DNA of 64,000 nt, taken from Erythrobacter sp. JK5 (GTDB lineage: Bacteria; Pseudomonadota; Alphaproteobacteria; Sphingomonadales; Sphingomonadaceae). The translations under genes were made by a program, and so were the position numbers. The stretch covers positions 1,240,001 to 1,304,000 of the forward strand of contig NZ_CP073577.1 in assembly GCF_018205975.1 (NCBI RefSeq). The letters are read 5' to 3'. This document shows positions 1 through 8,246 of this stretch, one piece after another (the stretch's first letter is position 1; every line of letters begins with the position of its first letter). A model generated the notes under the pieces. That model made no database searches. It saw nothing but the letters and a program-made list of their open reading frames with translations, and had not been told where the DNA came from.

Positions 1-322
1 GCTCGTCGAGCTGCTTGAATTTCTGCAGCCAGCCGGGCGAACTCATGTCGGTGGCAGCCAGGTCGTTGAGCATCTCGTCGATTTCATGATGTTCCGCGAC
101 CGAATGCCGCGTTTCTTCGGTGACTTCCGGTTCGGCGAGCATTTCCGAGTACACGGCCTGCTCTTCGGCTGCGGCGTGGCTTTTCAGCTCCTTGGTCAGC
201 TGAATGAACAATTCGCGGCGACGTTCACTGTCGCCGGTGGTTTGCGCGATGTCATCGAGCAACTTGCGCTGTCGGTCGTGGTCGTTGCGAAGATGTTCGA
301 GCACTTGGGGTTGGTCGGTCAT
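1..322 (-). CDS. Hemerythrin HHE-domain protein (3' end outside window)
   Basis: The minus strand reads from an ATG at 322 to the window edge without a stop (107 codons). The product begins MTDQPQVLEHLRNDHDRQ and contains the H-N/D-H spacing and helical HAAAEEQAVY and EHHEIDEM segments of the hemerythrin/HHE cation-binding family. These proteins form a four-helix bundle with a di-iron or other metal site and act in oxygen, NO or metal sensing or storage. It is divergent from the metallopeptidase gene, with about 85 bases between them. The C-terminus is not visible, so the domain count is unknown. No signal peptide is seen, so it is probably cytoplasmic. Confidence 0.82.
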   Translation of the reverse strand, partial: MTDQPQVLEHLRNDHDRQRKLLDDIAQTTGDSERRRELFIQLTKELKSHAAAEEQAVYSEMLAEPEVTEETRHSVAEHHEIDEMLNDLAATDMSSPGWLQKFKQLDE

Positions 323-408
323 GATTGCTCCTTTGATGGGTTTGGTGAATCAATGGAGAAGACGCGGCTCGGTTCCGGACTGTTGCGCTGCGCACGACAG
401 TTCCCCAC

Positions 409-819
409 ATGAAAGCGATGTACGGTTTCTCCCGCAGCCCGTCGCCGGACGAGTTCGACCGCGTCGCGCGTGCCGTGCTGTCGCGGCTGCCGCAGGAATT
501 CCGCGACAAGCTGGGCGATGTCGTGCTCAAGATCGCGGAGTTCGCGACCGCCGAACAGCTTGCATCCGTCGGGATCGATAGCCGCTGGAACCTTTCGGGC
601 CTCTACGAAGGAACGCCGCTGACCGAACAATCGGTATGGCAGGCATCGGAGATGCCGCCCGTCATCAGTCTGTTTCGCCAGCCGTTGCTGCTGGAAATGC
701 GCGACACCGGCGTCGGGTTCGAGGAGCTGGTTCGGCATGTGGTGATCCACGAGGCCGGGCATCACTTCGGATTCTCCGACGACGACATGCACTGGCTGGA
801 AGACAGCGTCGAAGACTAG
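409..819 (+). CDS. Zincin-like metallopeptidase family protein (DUF1025 type)
   Basis: 136 aa, the usual length for the small zincin-like metallopeptidase family (Pfam Zincin_1). The diagnostic stretch is VVIHEAGHHFGFSDDDMHWL near the C-terminus, where HExxH plus the third downstream ligand region match the family. It has no signal peptide, and the cellular substrate of this family is not known. The ATG at 409 follows directly after the divergent promoter region shared with the hemerythrin gene. Two residues later there is another ATG (MKAM), so the start could shift slightly. Confidence 0.85.
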   Translation: MKAMYGFSRSPSPDEFDRVARAVLSRLPQEFRDKLGDVVLKIAEFATAEQLASVGIDSRWNLSGLYEGTPLTEQSVWQASEMPPVISLFRQPLLLEMRDTGVGFEELVRHVVIHEAGHHFGFSDDDMHWLEDSVED

Positions 820-881
820 GGCCTGCGGCAGGATTGCCCGCGCCGGGTCTCCTGAATCCCTTTCCTGTCCTTGACCCTACC

Positions 882-910
882 AAAAAAGGGACCGCCCAGC
901 GGGCAGTCCC
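882..910 (-). terminator. Rho-independent terminator of tRNA-Arg
   Basis: Read on the minus strand this is a 10-bp stem (GGGACTGCCC / GGGCGGTCCC, one G-U pair) with a three-base loop, followed by six T. It begins six bases past the CCA end of the tRNA gene, so it fits as the terminator of the tRNA transcript. Confidence 0.8.
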
Positions 911-915
911 TTTCT

Positions 916-992
916 TGGCGCGCCAGGAAGGATTCGAACCTCCGACCGCCTGATTCGTAGTCAGGTACTCTATCCAGCTGAGCTACTGGCGC
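916..992 (-). tRNA. tRNA-Arg (anticodon ACG)
   Basis: Read on the minus strand, the 77-nt gene folds as a full cloverleaf. The acceptor stem is GCGCCAG/CTGGCGC, followed by T8-A9, a GCTC D stem, an anticodon stem CCTGA/TCAGG with loop CTACGAA, and a T-arm with GGAGG/CCTTC around TTCGAAT. The ACG anticodon (wobble A modified to inosine by TadA in bacteria) reads CGN arginine codons. The 3' CCA is encoded and the discriminator base is G. It lies between the metallopeptidase and mutT genes and is followed by its own terminator. Confidence 0.96.
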
Positions 993-1062
993 GCGAGAGA
1001 CGCGGCACATAAGGTGGCACGCACGGCTTGGCAACCTCTGATTTGGAGCCTTCCGGTGAGGA

Positions 1063-1473
1063 TCATCGGCGCGCGAACACCCGTTTCGCCAGCGCGCGAT
1101 CGAGCGGCGGAGTCGCGAGTCCTGCAATCTCCGCCGGAGTAAACCAGCCGATTCCTTCGCCTTCCAGCGCCCGCGGTTCGCCACTCCAGCGCGTGACGGT
1201 GTAAAGCAGGATGACAATCGACCGACCGCCGGTTTCGCGCGATTCCTCTGCAAAGGCGATCGGTTCGCACGCGTCGGGATCGATCGCGATGTCCAGCTCT
1301 TCGCGCAGCTCTCTTTGCAAGGCTTCCGCTGGAGTTTCAGCAACTTCCACCTTGCCCCCGGGAAATTCCCATAGGCCGCCGTGATGCTTTTCCAAAGGTC
1401 TCTGGTGCATCAACCAGCGACCATCCCGCCCCCGCAACGCCCCTGCAACGACCCATGTTACGCCCGTAGTCAT
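1063..1473 (-). CDS. mutT: NUDIX hydrolase, MutT-type (8-oxo-dGTP pyrophosphatase)
   Basis: 136 aa. The complete Nudix box is present: GG then [20 protein letters not shown], fitting G-x5-E-x7-REUxEE. The flanking GLWEFPGGK and the C-terminal W-F-TPAEI-L context are typical of MutT, which removes 8-oxo-dGTP from the nucleotide pool to prevent A:T to C:G transversions. The short length and single domain match MutT rather than ADP-ribose or ApnA hydrolases, but Nudix substrate specificity cannot be proved from sequence. It ends convergent with nothing and sits about 70 bases from the tRNA gene. Confidence 0.85.
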   Translation of the reverse strand: MTTGVTWVVAGALRGRDGRWLMHQRPLEKHHGGLWEFPGGKVEVAETPAEALQRELREELDIAIDPDACEPIAFAEESRETGGRSIVILLYTVTRWSGEPRALEGEGIGWFTPAEIAGLATPPLDRALAKRVFARR

Positions 1474-1570
1474 GTCGGATTTTTTTCCAAGAAGGAGCCG
1501 CCAATCAACCCTTTCTTAAACTTCTGCGGCGATTTGTAACTCATCAGGAGCGTAAGAAACGGGTGTTCCC

Positions 1571-1753
1571 ATGATTTTGACGAAATTCCTAAAGCACATT
1601 GGAAACGACAAGTCGGGTGCCACTGCTGTTGAATACGGCCTGATTGCTGCGCTGATCGTGATCGCTGCCGTTGGCAGCTTCCAGGCCGTCGGCAACCAGA
1701 ACTCGACGGGCTGGGGCGCTGTGCAGCAAGCTGTCGAAGATGCGATGAGTTAA
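1571..1753 (+). CDS. Flp/Fap-type pilin
   Basis: 60 aa with the Flp prepilin layout: a short basic leader, then GATAVEYGLIAALIVIAAVG. The processing site is after the glycine, with Glu at +5 and Tyr at +6 of the mature protein, followed by one hydrophobic helix. Flp pilins are cut by the TadV/CpaA prepilin peptidase and assembled by the Tad secretion machine into adhesive pili. The upstream ribosome site is weak (GGG-like in AACGGG). No tad/cpa assembly gene is in the window. Confidence 0.9.
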   Translation: MILTKFLKHIGNDKSGATAVEYGLIAALIVIAAVGSFQAVGNQNSTGWGAVQQAVEDAMS

Positions 1754-1867
1754 GGTTTTTGAAAGGCTCCCAATTAGGAATTCTTCAAGAGCAGGCCGTT
1801 ACATCATCGAATGTCTGATCGTTTTACGACGGGCACGGGTACCGAAGACTGAACCAGGAGACTACAC

Positions 1868-2032
1868 ATGAAGTTCATCAACAAGATGCTCCGCGACGAG
1901 CAGGGCGCCACCGCCATCGAATACGGCCTCATCGCCGCTCTGATCGCAGTTGCTGCGATCACCGCGATGCAGGGTCTCGGCAACCAGCTGAGCGACACTT
2001 TCTCGGAAGTTTCGACCGAAATGGCTGGCTAA
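1868..2032 (+). CDS. Flp/Fap-type pilin, second copy
   Basis: 54 aa, too short for many ORF cut-offs, starting MKFINKMLRDEQ. It has the pilin core GATAIEYGLIAALIAVAAI, with Glu+5 and Tyr+6 after the cleaved Gly. It is a paralogue of the pilin at 1571-1753, from which it is separated by 114 bases. A strong AGGAG ribosome site at 1856-1860 lies seven bases before the ATG, unlike the first pilin, so this copy may be translated better. A strong terminator follows 24 bases after the stop. Confidence 0.9.
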   Translation: MKFINKMLRDEQGATAIEYGLIAALIAVAAITAMQGLGNQLSDTFSEVSTEMAG

Positions 2033-2055
2033 GTCGAAAGACAAAGCTGAAACGG

Positions 2056-2085
2056 AAAGCGGCGGGGTTTCCCCGCCGCTTTTTG
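2056..2085 (+). terminator. Rho-independent terminator after the Flp pilins
   Basis: A perfect 12-bp stem, AAAGCGGCGGGG / CCCCGCCGCTTT, with a TTT loop and a T-rich tail (TTTTTGTTTG). It follows the second pilin stop codon and closes the pilin transcription unit before the convergent M48 gene. Confidence 0.9.
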
Positions 2086-2114
2086 TTTGTGCGCAGCAAA
2101 CGCCGACGGACCCG

Positions 2115-3593
2115 TCAGCGAGTCCGTACCACCAGCTTGACCTTGCTCCCGGCGATCAGGCCTTCGTTGGCGCCAAGACCGTTGAGCACCCGGAAGCGTT
2201 GTTCCTGCGCATCGCTATACGCCATCCGTCGCGCCAGCCCGCTGACCGTGTCGCCGCGCTGAACGGTGACGATATCGAGTTGGCGCGGGATCACTGAACC
2301 GGCTTCCGACTGGCTGATCCGCCGCATCGACTGGAACATCGACGTGAACGTCGCCGATCGACCTGCCGGGGTGATCGCAGCGAAGTGATAGGCGCGATCG
2401 TTCGCGAATTCGTAGGCGAACACCACCACATCGACCTGGCTGCCGCCGTTGTTGACCCTCGCCGTGCCATACGCGGCCCGCAGGCCGTTGACGGTCGTGC
2501 GCTGGATGCTCGCCGGCGCCAGATTGCTGTTCTGGCCGCCCAGTGCGGTGAATTGCTGCCGGACATAGCTGTCGAGATCGCCGGCATAGGGCGCGAGCGT
2601 CAGCTGCGCCTTGCCGCTCTGGCCGTTGATGCTGACCGCACGGGTGCCGTTGACCATGTAGAACCCCTGAGGCGCGGTGAAGGCCAGGCGCAGCTGGGGG
2701 TGGATGAACTGACTGCCTTCGATCACCCCCTGTTCGGGGTCATCGCCATACAGCAATCCGTCGATCCGGGTCAGAAAGGTATCGCGCTGGGTGACACCTC
2801 CGCCCAGCCCCTGCGTCTTGGCCAGCGCGGTCTGCACGCGGCTGGCCGGGTCGGGGTGGGTCGATGCCCATTCGGGCACCGTCGCGTTGTTGCGCCCCTG
2901 CAACTGCGCGTCGAGCGCATTTTGCGCCGCGAGGCTGGCCAGCACGGTGCTCATCGCGCGCGGATCGTAGCCGGCCCGGGTCAGATAGGTGATCCCGAGA
3001 TCGTCGGCCTCGAGCTCCTGCTTGCGCGAGAAGCGCAGGGTCAGCAGCTGCGAGCCCTGCAGGAAACCGCGAGACAGCGTGTCGCCGATCCCGCTGTCGC
3101 CAAGCAGGATGCCCGACAGAATCGCGCCGCCGATCCCCAGCAACTGGTTGCGCTGCGCCGCCTGCTGGCGCCGCTGCGAATGGCGCGCGGCGACATGGCC
3201 GACCTCGTGACCCAGCACCGCCGCCAGTTCCGCCTCGTTGTTCATCAGCGAGACGAGCTGCCGGGTCGAATAGATATAGCCGCCCGGGATCGCGAACGCG
3301 TTGTTCACCGAGCTGTTGAGCAAGCTTACCGTGAAGCTTTCGCGGGCGTTGCCGAGGCCGGAATGGACTGCGATATTCTTTCCTACCTGCTCGACATAAG
3401 CCGCCTGCGTCCCTGTCATCGCCCCGCCGAATTCCGCAAGAAACTGCGGGTGGTACTCGGCACCCTGCTTTGCTTCGTTATCGGTGATCGGTGTCGATGC
3501 CGAAGGGATCGGCCCGCCGGCCATGCATCCGGCAAGCGAAATTGCGAGCGCCGATAGGGCCACGGTGCGGTACGATGTTTTCTTGATTTTCAT
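2115..3593 (-). CDS. M48 family zinc metalloprotease lipoprotein with LysM-like C-terminus
   Basis: 492 aa. The N-terminus is a lipoprotein signal with lipobox LAGC (Cys about residue 23). The M48 catalytic HEVGH is near residues 129-133, and the third ligand Glu lies in RKQELEADDLGITYL. The last 50 residues (VTVQRGDTVSGLARRM ... GSKVKLV) resemble a LysM or GspG-like periplasmic binding module. The layout suggests a periplasmic BepA/YfgC-like or LoiP-like quality-control protease of the outer membrane. Unlike BepA there is no clear TPR tail. The ATG at 3593 is preceded by GGAGGAG. It lies downstream of accA in the same direction, 106 bases apart. Confidence 0.88.
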   Translation of the reverse strand: MKIKKTSYRTVALSALAISLAGCMAGGPIPSASTPITDNEAKQGAEYHPQFLAEFGGAMTGTQAAYVEQVGKNIAVHSGLGNARESFTVSLLNSSVNNAFAIPGGYIYSTRQLVSLMNNEAELAAVLGHEVGHVAARHSQRRQQAAQRNQLLGIGGAILSGILLGDSGIGDTLSRGFLQGSQLLTLRFSRKQELEADDLGITYLTRAGYDPRAMSTVLASLAAQNALDAQLQGRNNATVPEWASTHPDPASRVQTALAKTQGLGGGVTQRDTFLTRIDGLLYGDDPEQGVIEGSQFIHPQLRLAFTAPQGFYMVNGTRAVSINGQSGKAQLTLAPYAGDLDSYVRQQFTALGGQNSNLAPASIQRTTVNGLRAAYGTARVNNGGSQVDVVVFAYEFANDRAYHFAAITPAGRSATFTSMFQSMRRISQSEAGSVIPRQLDIVTVQRGDTVSGLARRMAYSDAQEQRFRVLNGLGANEGLIAGSKVKLVVRTR

Positions 3594-3699
3594 GTGCCTG
3601 CTCCTCCTCGATCCGCATAAGCCCGGATCCTGTTCTGCGGCGAATGCCTGCCAAAAGAATGAGTGGCAGCGACAGTCGTTCCGCGACGAAGCGAGCGGC

Positions 3700-4644
3700 T
3701 CAACCGCCCAGTTGCAGGAAACGCTCCTCGCGACTTCGTATCAGGGTCTCGCTCGGCTGATCGACGAGCGCGTCGAGTTCCTCGCCCAGCGCTTGTCCGA
3801 GCGCCTGCGCCGCCGCCGCGATATCGCGATGCGCCCCGCCGACGGGTTCCTTGACGATCCGGTCGATCACGCCGAGCCGCAGGAGGTGTTGCGCGGTGAC
3901 CTTCATCGCCTGCGCCGCTTCGGGTGCCTTCTCGGATGTCCGCCACAGGATCGACGCGCAACCTTCCGGCGAAATCACCGAATAGACCGCGTGTTCGAGC
4001 ATCAGCACGCGTTCCGCACTGGCGAGCGCGACCGCGCCGCCCGATCCTCCCTCGCCGACGATTGCCGAAACCATCGGCACCGGTAGCGCGAGACAGGCCT
4101 CGGTCGATCGCGCAATCGCTTCCGCCTGGCCGCGCTCCTCGGCCTCGATCCCCGGAAACGCGCCCGACGTGTCGACCAGCGTCACCACCGGCAACCCGAA
4201 TCGTCCGGCAAGATCCATCAGCCGGATCGCCTTGCGATAGCCTTCGGGCTTGCCCATCCCGAAATTGTGTTTCAGCCGGGACTGGGTGTCGTTGCCCTTT
4301 TCGTGCCCGAGCAGCATTATCTTGCGACCGTTCAGCTTCGCGAAGCCGCCCATGATTGCGAGGTCGTCCCCGAAATAGCGGTCGCCACCCAGCGGCGTGA
4401 AATCCTCGAAGGCGTGCTCAACGTAGTCGCGGAAATGCGGGCGCGCAGGATGCCGCGCTACTTGCGTTTTCTGCCACGGGGTAAGCGAGGAATATGTGCT
4501 TGCCAGCAATTCGGCGCTTTTGGTCTCGAGCCGGGCGATCTCGCTCGCGACGTCGACCTCGCCGCCCTCCTCGACATTGCGCAGGTCCTTGATGCGCTCT
4601 TCGAGCTGCGCCACGGGTTTCTCGAACTCGAGATAGGAAATCAT
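3700..4644 (-). CDS. accA: Acetyl-CoA carboxylase carboxyltransferase subunit alpha
   Basis: 314 aa, normal for AccA. With AccD it transfers the carboxyl group from carboxybiotin to acetyl-CoA to make malonyl-CoA for fatty acid synthesis. The N-terminal coiled region (ISYLEFEKPVAQLEERI) and the crotonase-fold segments GDRYFGDDLAIMGGFAKLNG, GFPVVTLVDTSGAFPG-like, EGGSGGAVALA and YSVISPEGCASILWR are characteristic. It starts nine bases after the xerD stop. In this order it is the distal gene of an operon with xerD and the exported 631-aa protein. accB, accC and accD are not in the window. Confidence 0.97.
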   Translation of the reverse strand: MISYLEFEKPVAQLEERIKDLRNVEEGGEVDVASEIARLETKSAELLASTYSSLTPWQKTQVARHPARPHFRDYVEHAFEDFTPLGGDRYFGDDLAIMGGFAKLNGRKIMLLGHEKGNDTQSRLKHNFGMGKPEGYRKAIRLMDLAGRFGLPVVTLVDTSGAFPGIEAEERGQAEAIARSTEACLALPVPMVSAIVGEGGSGGAVALASAERVLMLEHAVYSVISPEGCASILWRTSEKAPEAAQAMKVTAQHLLRLGVIDRIVKEPVGGAHRDIAAAAQALGQALGEELDALVDQPSETLIRSREERFLQLGG

Positions 4645-4653
4645 TCGCCCGCG

Positions 4654-5540
4654 CTAGTCCGATGCGCGCCGCCGGGCAAGAGGATGCTTGGCATTGACCA
4701 GCGCAACCAGCCGGGCGGCATCGACATGGGTGTAGATCTGCGTGGTCGCGATGTCGGCATGGCCCAGCAGCGTTTGCAGCACCCGCAGATCGGCCCCGCC
4801 TTCGAGCAGATGCGTGGCAAAGGCGTGGCGCAGGACATGCGGGCTGATCCCCGCCGGATCGAGCCCGGCGCGCACCGCAAGTTCCTTGAGCAGCTGGAAC
4901 AGGCGCACCCGGCTGAGGTGCTTTCCGCCGCGCGAGGGGAACAGGTAACGCGACGGCGGATCGGTGGGACGAAGCGCCAGCCACCGCCCCAGCGCGTCGC
5001 GCGCGCGTTCGCTCACCGGCACCATGCGCGCCTGCCCGCCCTTCCCCGTTACCGTCAGCAGCGGCGCGTCGCGCGGCACCGCGCCGAGCGGCAGGGCCAC
5101 GAGTTCGCTGGCGCGCAATCCGGAACCGTACAGCAGTTCGAGCAAGGCAAGTTGCCGGATCGCCACCGGTTTTCCGCCCGCAGCTTCGGTCTCGGCCCGT
5201 TCGAACAGAGTATCGACCTGCGCGTGGCTCAACACCTTGGGCAACGGGCGGCGCGTGCGCGGCTTGGGCAGCGCACCCGACGGGTCGTCGTTGCGCCAGC
5301 CTTCGTCGAGCGCGAAGCCGAAGAATTGCCTCATGGCCGAAGCCTTGCGCGCGACGGTCGAGGGCGCAAGCGCGGACCATTCCCCCGCCAGTCTGGCCAC
5401 CTGCGCGCGCGACACCCCGGCAAGGTCTCCGAGCAGTTCTTCCGCTCCTGCAAGATCGCGGCGGTAGGCGGCAAGGGTGTTGGCAGCCGCCCCCGCTCGG
5501 CGGCGAGCATGTCGAGAAAGGCCTCGGTCGCGGCGGACAT
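4654..5540 (-). CDS. xerD: Tyrosine recombinase XerD/XerC (frameshifted as sequenced)
   Basis: Site-specific recombinase that resolves chromosome dimers at dif. The catalytic set is present: Arg in GLRASELVAL, His and Arg in HVLRHAFATHL, His in LLGHADIATTQ, and Tyr in IYTHV. The open frame starts only at an internal ATG at 5415 and lacks the N-terminal core-binding half. A separate frame starting at 5540 supplies it (MSAATEAFLDMLAAERG). One extra G in the run at 5490-5494 (C5 on the plus strand) joins the two as ...AERGAAANTLAAYRRDLAG.... The 5540 ATG overlaps the TAA of the upstream gene. XerD is favoured over XerC by single-copy context only. Confidence 0.85.
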
Positions 5541-7435
5541 TATCCCCGCGCGACGGCCTCGGCCGCGATCATGCGCGCTTCCGCATCAAGTCCCACCCGG
5601 CGCAGCGCCGAGGTGATGTGATAGAGATGCAACGGCGTCATCTGCGACCAGTCCGAACCCTGCATGCCAAGCCCGGCGAGCAGCGCGACCAGCGCAGGAT
5701 TGCCGACATCGGCCGCGCGCGAGATCGCGCGGCTCCAGCGCGTTTGCCGCGAAATGTCGATATCCAGACGATCGGCAAAGCCCGCCGCTTCGCCTTGGCT
5801 AAGCCGCCCCAGCCCGGCAAGCCCGGCCACAAGGAACGCCGATTTGCGGGATTCATCGCTGTCGTCGTTGCCGATGAAGCCATCGACTCCGTCCTCGCTG
5901 GCGTAACCGGCATTGCTGCCGCCTGCAGCGATGAGCGCCCAGGCGAGGCTGCCGACTTCGACAGCATTGCCCCAGCTGGCCGCATCACGATCGAGCCCGG
6001 CCGACAGCATCGAGACGATCAGGTGGTCCGCATAGCGCGCGAAGTCGGCGCCCGGCGTGATGCGCGCGGCGGCATAGGCCGTGGTCACGCTGGCGGCGTA
6101 ATCGGGCTGATCGAGATCCCCGTCGAGCGTACCCCATAACCGGCGCATGGCCGCAATCCGCGCCGCCGGATCGGTCGCGACATAGGCCTCGCGCAGCAGC
6201 CTCGCGCGGTTGGCGGAATCCCCCGTGATCGCGTTGTCGGCATAGATCTGGCTGTAAAGGTCGATCATCGCCTGCGACGAGAATACCCCATCGCGCGCCG
6301 CCCGTTCGGCGTAGGTAAGCCGCTGCGCCAGAGGAACTGCGGCCGTTATCGCCCCGCTGCGAGAATAATAGGCCGCCGGGTCCTCGATCAGGTCATCGGG
6401 CACCGGCTCGCCGACCGCGTTGGCGAGCGAAAATCGCCATGGGTTGAGCTCCTCTACTCCGTCCCATTCGATTTCGACCGCGCCGCGTCCGCGCCCCGCT
6501 GCTCCGGCATAGCGCTGGGCCAGAAGGATATCGATCGGCGGTGCGATCTCGTCGCTCAGCGCGCGGTTCAATTGCGACGCTGCGAGCGCGCCCTCGCCCG
6601 CGTAAGCGTTGCAGATCGCCTGCATCATCGCCCATTGAGCGTCTTCGCGGCGCGATCCCTGCAAGCGCACCGCGGGGCAGGCTCCGACGAAATCCGCTGC
6701 GGCGATATAGGCGGTCAGCGCTTCGTCGGTCAGCGCGTCGTTCCAGTTGCCGGTGTCGACATCCTGCGCCAGCCGACGCGCCACCGCGTATTCGCCAATC
6801 CGGTTGAGCACGCCCGTGCGCAGCGCCGCGAATTCTACCGGGTTCATCCCTTGCGGCGCGGCAAGGCGGCTGGCCAGTGCCCGGCGCAACAGAATATGGC
6901 CCCAGCGCGACACGACCGGCCCCTTGGTTCCGGAAAGCGCGGCGCGGACCAGCGACGCAGGCTGTTTCGCCAGCGATCCGGTCGGCAGGCCGCTTTCGGA
7001 CGGTGCCAGAACCCCGACCTGTTTGAGCGAACGCCGCGCAGCCGGCGGAATATCGAAACGCGGCTTCAGTCCGAGCAGATCGTCGAGTTCGTCGGTCGAC
7101 ATCGATTCGAGCTGTTCGAGCGACGGCAGGCGGGAGAGCTCCTGGCTCGATACCTGCGGAACCGGTGGCAGGTTGCCCGGATCGGGCGCGGTCCCGGGCA
7201 GTACAGTGCCCGGCTGAACGCTGGGAGCGGCAGGCGAGCCCGGAGTGGAAGGTGGCGCGGCAGTGGCGCGCGGCGCCGGCGTCGGCGAAGGGGCTGGTGC
7301 CGGATCGTCGAACCCCGGCGGCAGAATCGATTCGGGTGCCTGCTGCGCGGTCAGCGAGCCGGTCGCGAAGGCTCCCGTCAACGCACCCGTCAGACCGACG
7401 GTCGCCGCCGTTGCCAGCCACATCCTGCGACGCAT
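5540..7435 (-). CDS. Exported conserved protein of unknown function, 631 aa
   Basis: I do not recognise a named family. The ATG at 7435 is chosen because it gives a signal-peptide-like start (MRRRMWLATAATVGLTGALT ... ATGSLTA) and overlaps the stop of the upstream 68-aa gene as TGATG. The frame stays open further upstream only by chance. After the signal comes a long Pro/Ala/Thr-rich linker (about residues 35-85), then an alpha-helical, Ala/Leu-rich body of about 530 residues resembling helical-repeat scaffolds. There is no catalytic motif I can name. It overlaps xerD downstream (TAATG). The body is probably periplasmic. Confidence 0.75.
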   Translation of the reverse strand: MRRRMWLATAATVGLTGALTGAFATGSLTAQQAPESILPPGFDDPAPAPSPTPAPRATAAPPSTPGSPAAPSVQPGTVLPGTAPDPGNLPPVPQVSSQELSRLPSLEQLESMSTDELDDLLGLKPRFDIPPAARRSLKQVGVLAPSESGLPTGSLAKQPASLVRAALSGTKGPVVSRWGHILLRRALASRLAAPQGMNPVEFAALRTGVLNRIGEYAVARRLAQDVDTGNWNDALTDEALTAYIAAADFVGACPAVRLQGSRREDAQWAMMQAICNAYAGEGALAASQLNRALSDEIAPPIDILLAQRYAGAAGRGRGAVEIEWDGVEELNPWRFSLANAVGEPVPDDLIEDPAAYYSRSGAITAAVPLAQRLTYAERAARDGVFSSQAMIDLYSQIYADNAITGDSANRARLLREAYVATDPAARIAAMRRLWGTLDGDLDQPDYAASVTTAYAAARITPGADFARYADHLIVSMLSAGLDRDAASWGNAVEVGSLAWALIAAGGSNAGYASEDGVDGFIGNDDSDESRKSAFLVAGLAGLGRLSQGEAAGFADRLDIDISRQTRWSRAISRAADVGNPALVALLAGLGMQGSDWSQMTPLHLYHITSALRRVGLDAEARMIAAEAVARG

Positions 7436-7641
7436 CAGCTGTTCCCCTGCACTTCGAGCGGTTGCACAATCGGGTGGATCGGCTCCTCCCCGCCATCGAT
7501 CCACGCCAGCGCAAGCACGGCCAGCAACGCAGCTGCCGCGTAGTAGGGCAGGCGACGACGCAGCCCGGCCAGATAGGTCGATGACCCCGAGAGTAAACCG
7601 GGCTTCGAGGCGGTCTGCAATGATTGGCGCAATTGAGACAT
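7435..7641 (-). CDS. Small single-pass membrane protein, 68 aa, unknown
   Basis: 68 aa with a basic N-terminus (LAGLRRRLPYY) and one transmembrane helix (about residues 33-47, AAAALLAVLALAWI), then a short acidic and proline-containing tail. Positive-inside reasoning puts the C-terminal tail in the periplasm. Its TGA overlaps the ATG of the exported 631-aa protein by one base, so the two are probably translationally coupled and act together. Its ATG is only 38 bases from the divergent aroK ATG. No family recognised. Confidence 0.68.
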   Translation of the reverse strand: MSQLRQSLQTASKPGLLSGSSTYLAGLRRRLPYYAAAALLAVLALAWIDGGEEPIHPIVQPLEVQGNS

Positions 7642-7679
7642 GTTGCGCGCGCTCTAGCCCATCTATAGGCCATGCGGCA

Positions 7680-8246
7680 ATGACCGAGCAGGCCCTATCG
7701 AACGATGCCGAAATCGCCCGCATGGCACGGCGGATAACCCGTCCGATCGTGCTGGTCGGATTGATGGGTGCGGGCAAATCGACCGTCGGCAGGCGACTGG
7801 CGACAATGCTGGGTCGCGACTTCATCGATGCCGACGATGCGATCGAAGAGGCCGCGCAGCGCAGCGTCGGGGAGATGTTCGAGGAATTCGGCGAGGCCTA
7901 TTTCCGCGACGGCGAGCGCCGCGTGATCGCGCGGCTGATGGAAGAGAACAGCGGCGTCATCGCGACCGGTGGCGGCGCGTTCGTCGATCCCGAGACGCGC
8001 GCGCTCATCCTGGAACAGGCCATCGCGGTGTGGATCGATTGCGATATCGACACTCTGGTCGAGCGCACTTCGCGGCGCGACACCCGCCCGTTGCTCAAGA
8101 ACGGCGATCCCAAGGCGATCCTGACGAAGCTTTTCAACGACCGCAGCGAATACTACGCGCAGGCTCATGTGCGGGTGCTGAGCGAGGACGGTCCGCATGC
8201 CGACACCGCGCGAGCGATTATCGAGGCGATCGACCGATGGATGTGA
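7680..8246 (+). CDS. aroK: Shikimate kinase
   Basis: 188 aa. Phosphorylates shikimate at the 3-hydroxyl in aromatic amino acid synthesis. Walker A GLMGAGKST is near residues 27-35, followed by DADDAIE (substrate and Mg binding), the FRDGERRVI region, GGGAFVD, and the lid arginine region ERTSRRDTRPLL. The ATG at 7680 gives the family N-terminus MTEQALSND. The open frame extends further upstream but overlaps the divergent genes there. The last ten bases overlap aroB, the usual kinase-synthase pairing in this group. Confidence 0.96.
   Translation: MTEQALSNDAEIARMARRITRPIVLVGLMGAGKSTVGRRLATMLGRDFIDADDAIEEAAQRSVGEMFEEFGEAYFRDGERRVIARLMEENSGVIATGGGAFVDPETRALILEQAIAVWIDCDIDTLVERTSRRDTRPLLKNGDPKAILTKLFNDRSEYYAQAHVRVLSEDGPHADTARAIIEAIDRWM

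Noticed and set aside
816..1343. Minus-strand open frame crossing the tRNA gene
   Set aside because: It contains the tRNA-Arg and terminator and shadows mutT; no protein similarity.
7436..7825. N-terminal extension of the 631-aa exported protein by 130 codons
   Set aside because: It would cover the 68-aa gene and aroK start and would bury the signal peptide; the ATG at 7435 with TGATG overlap is better.
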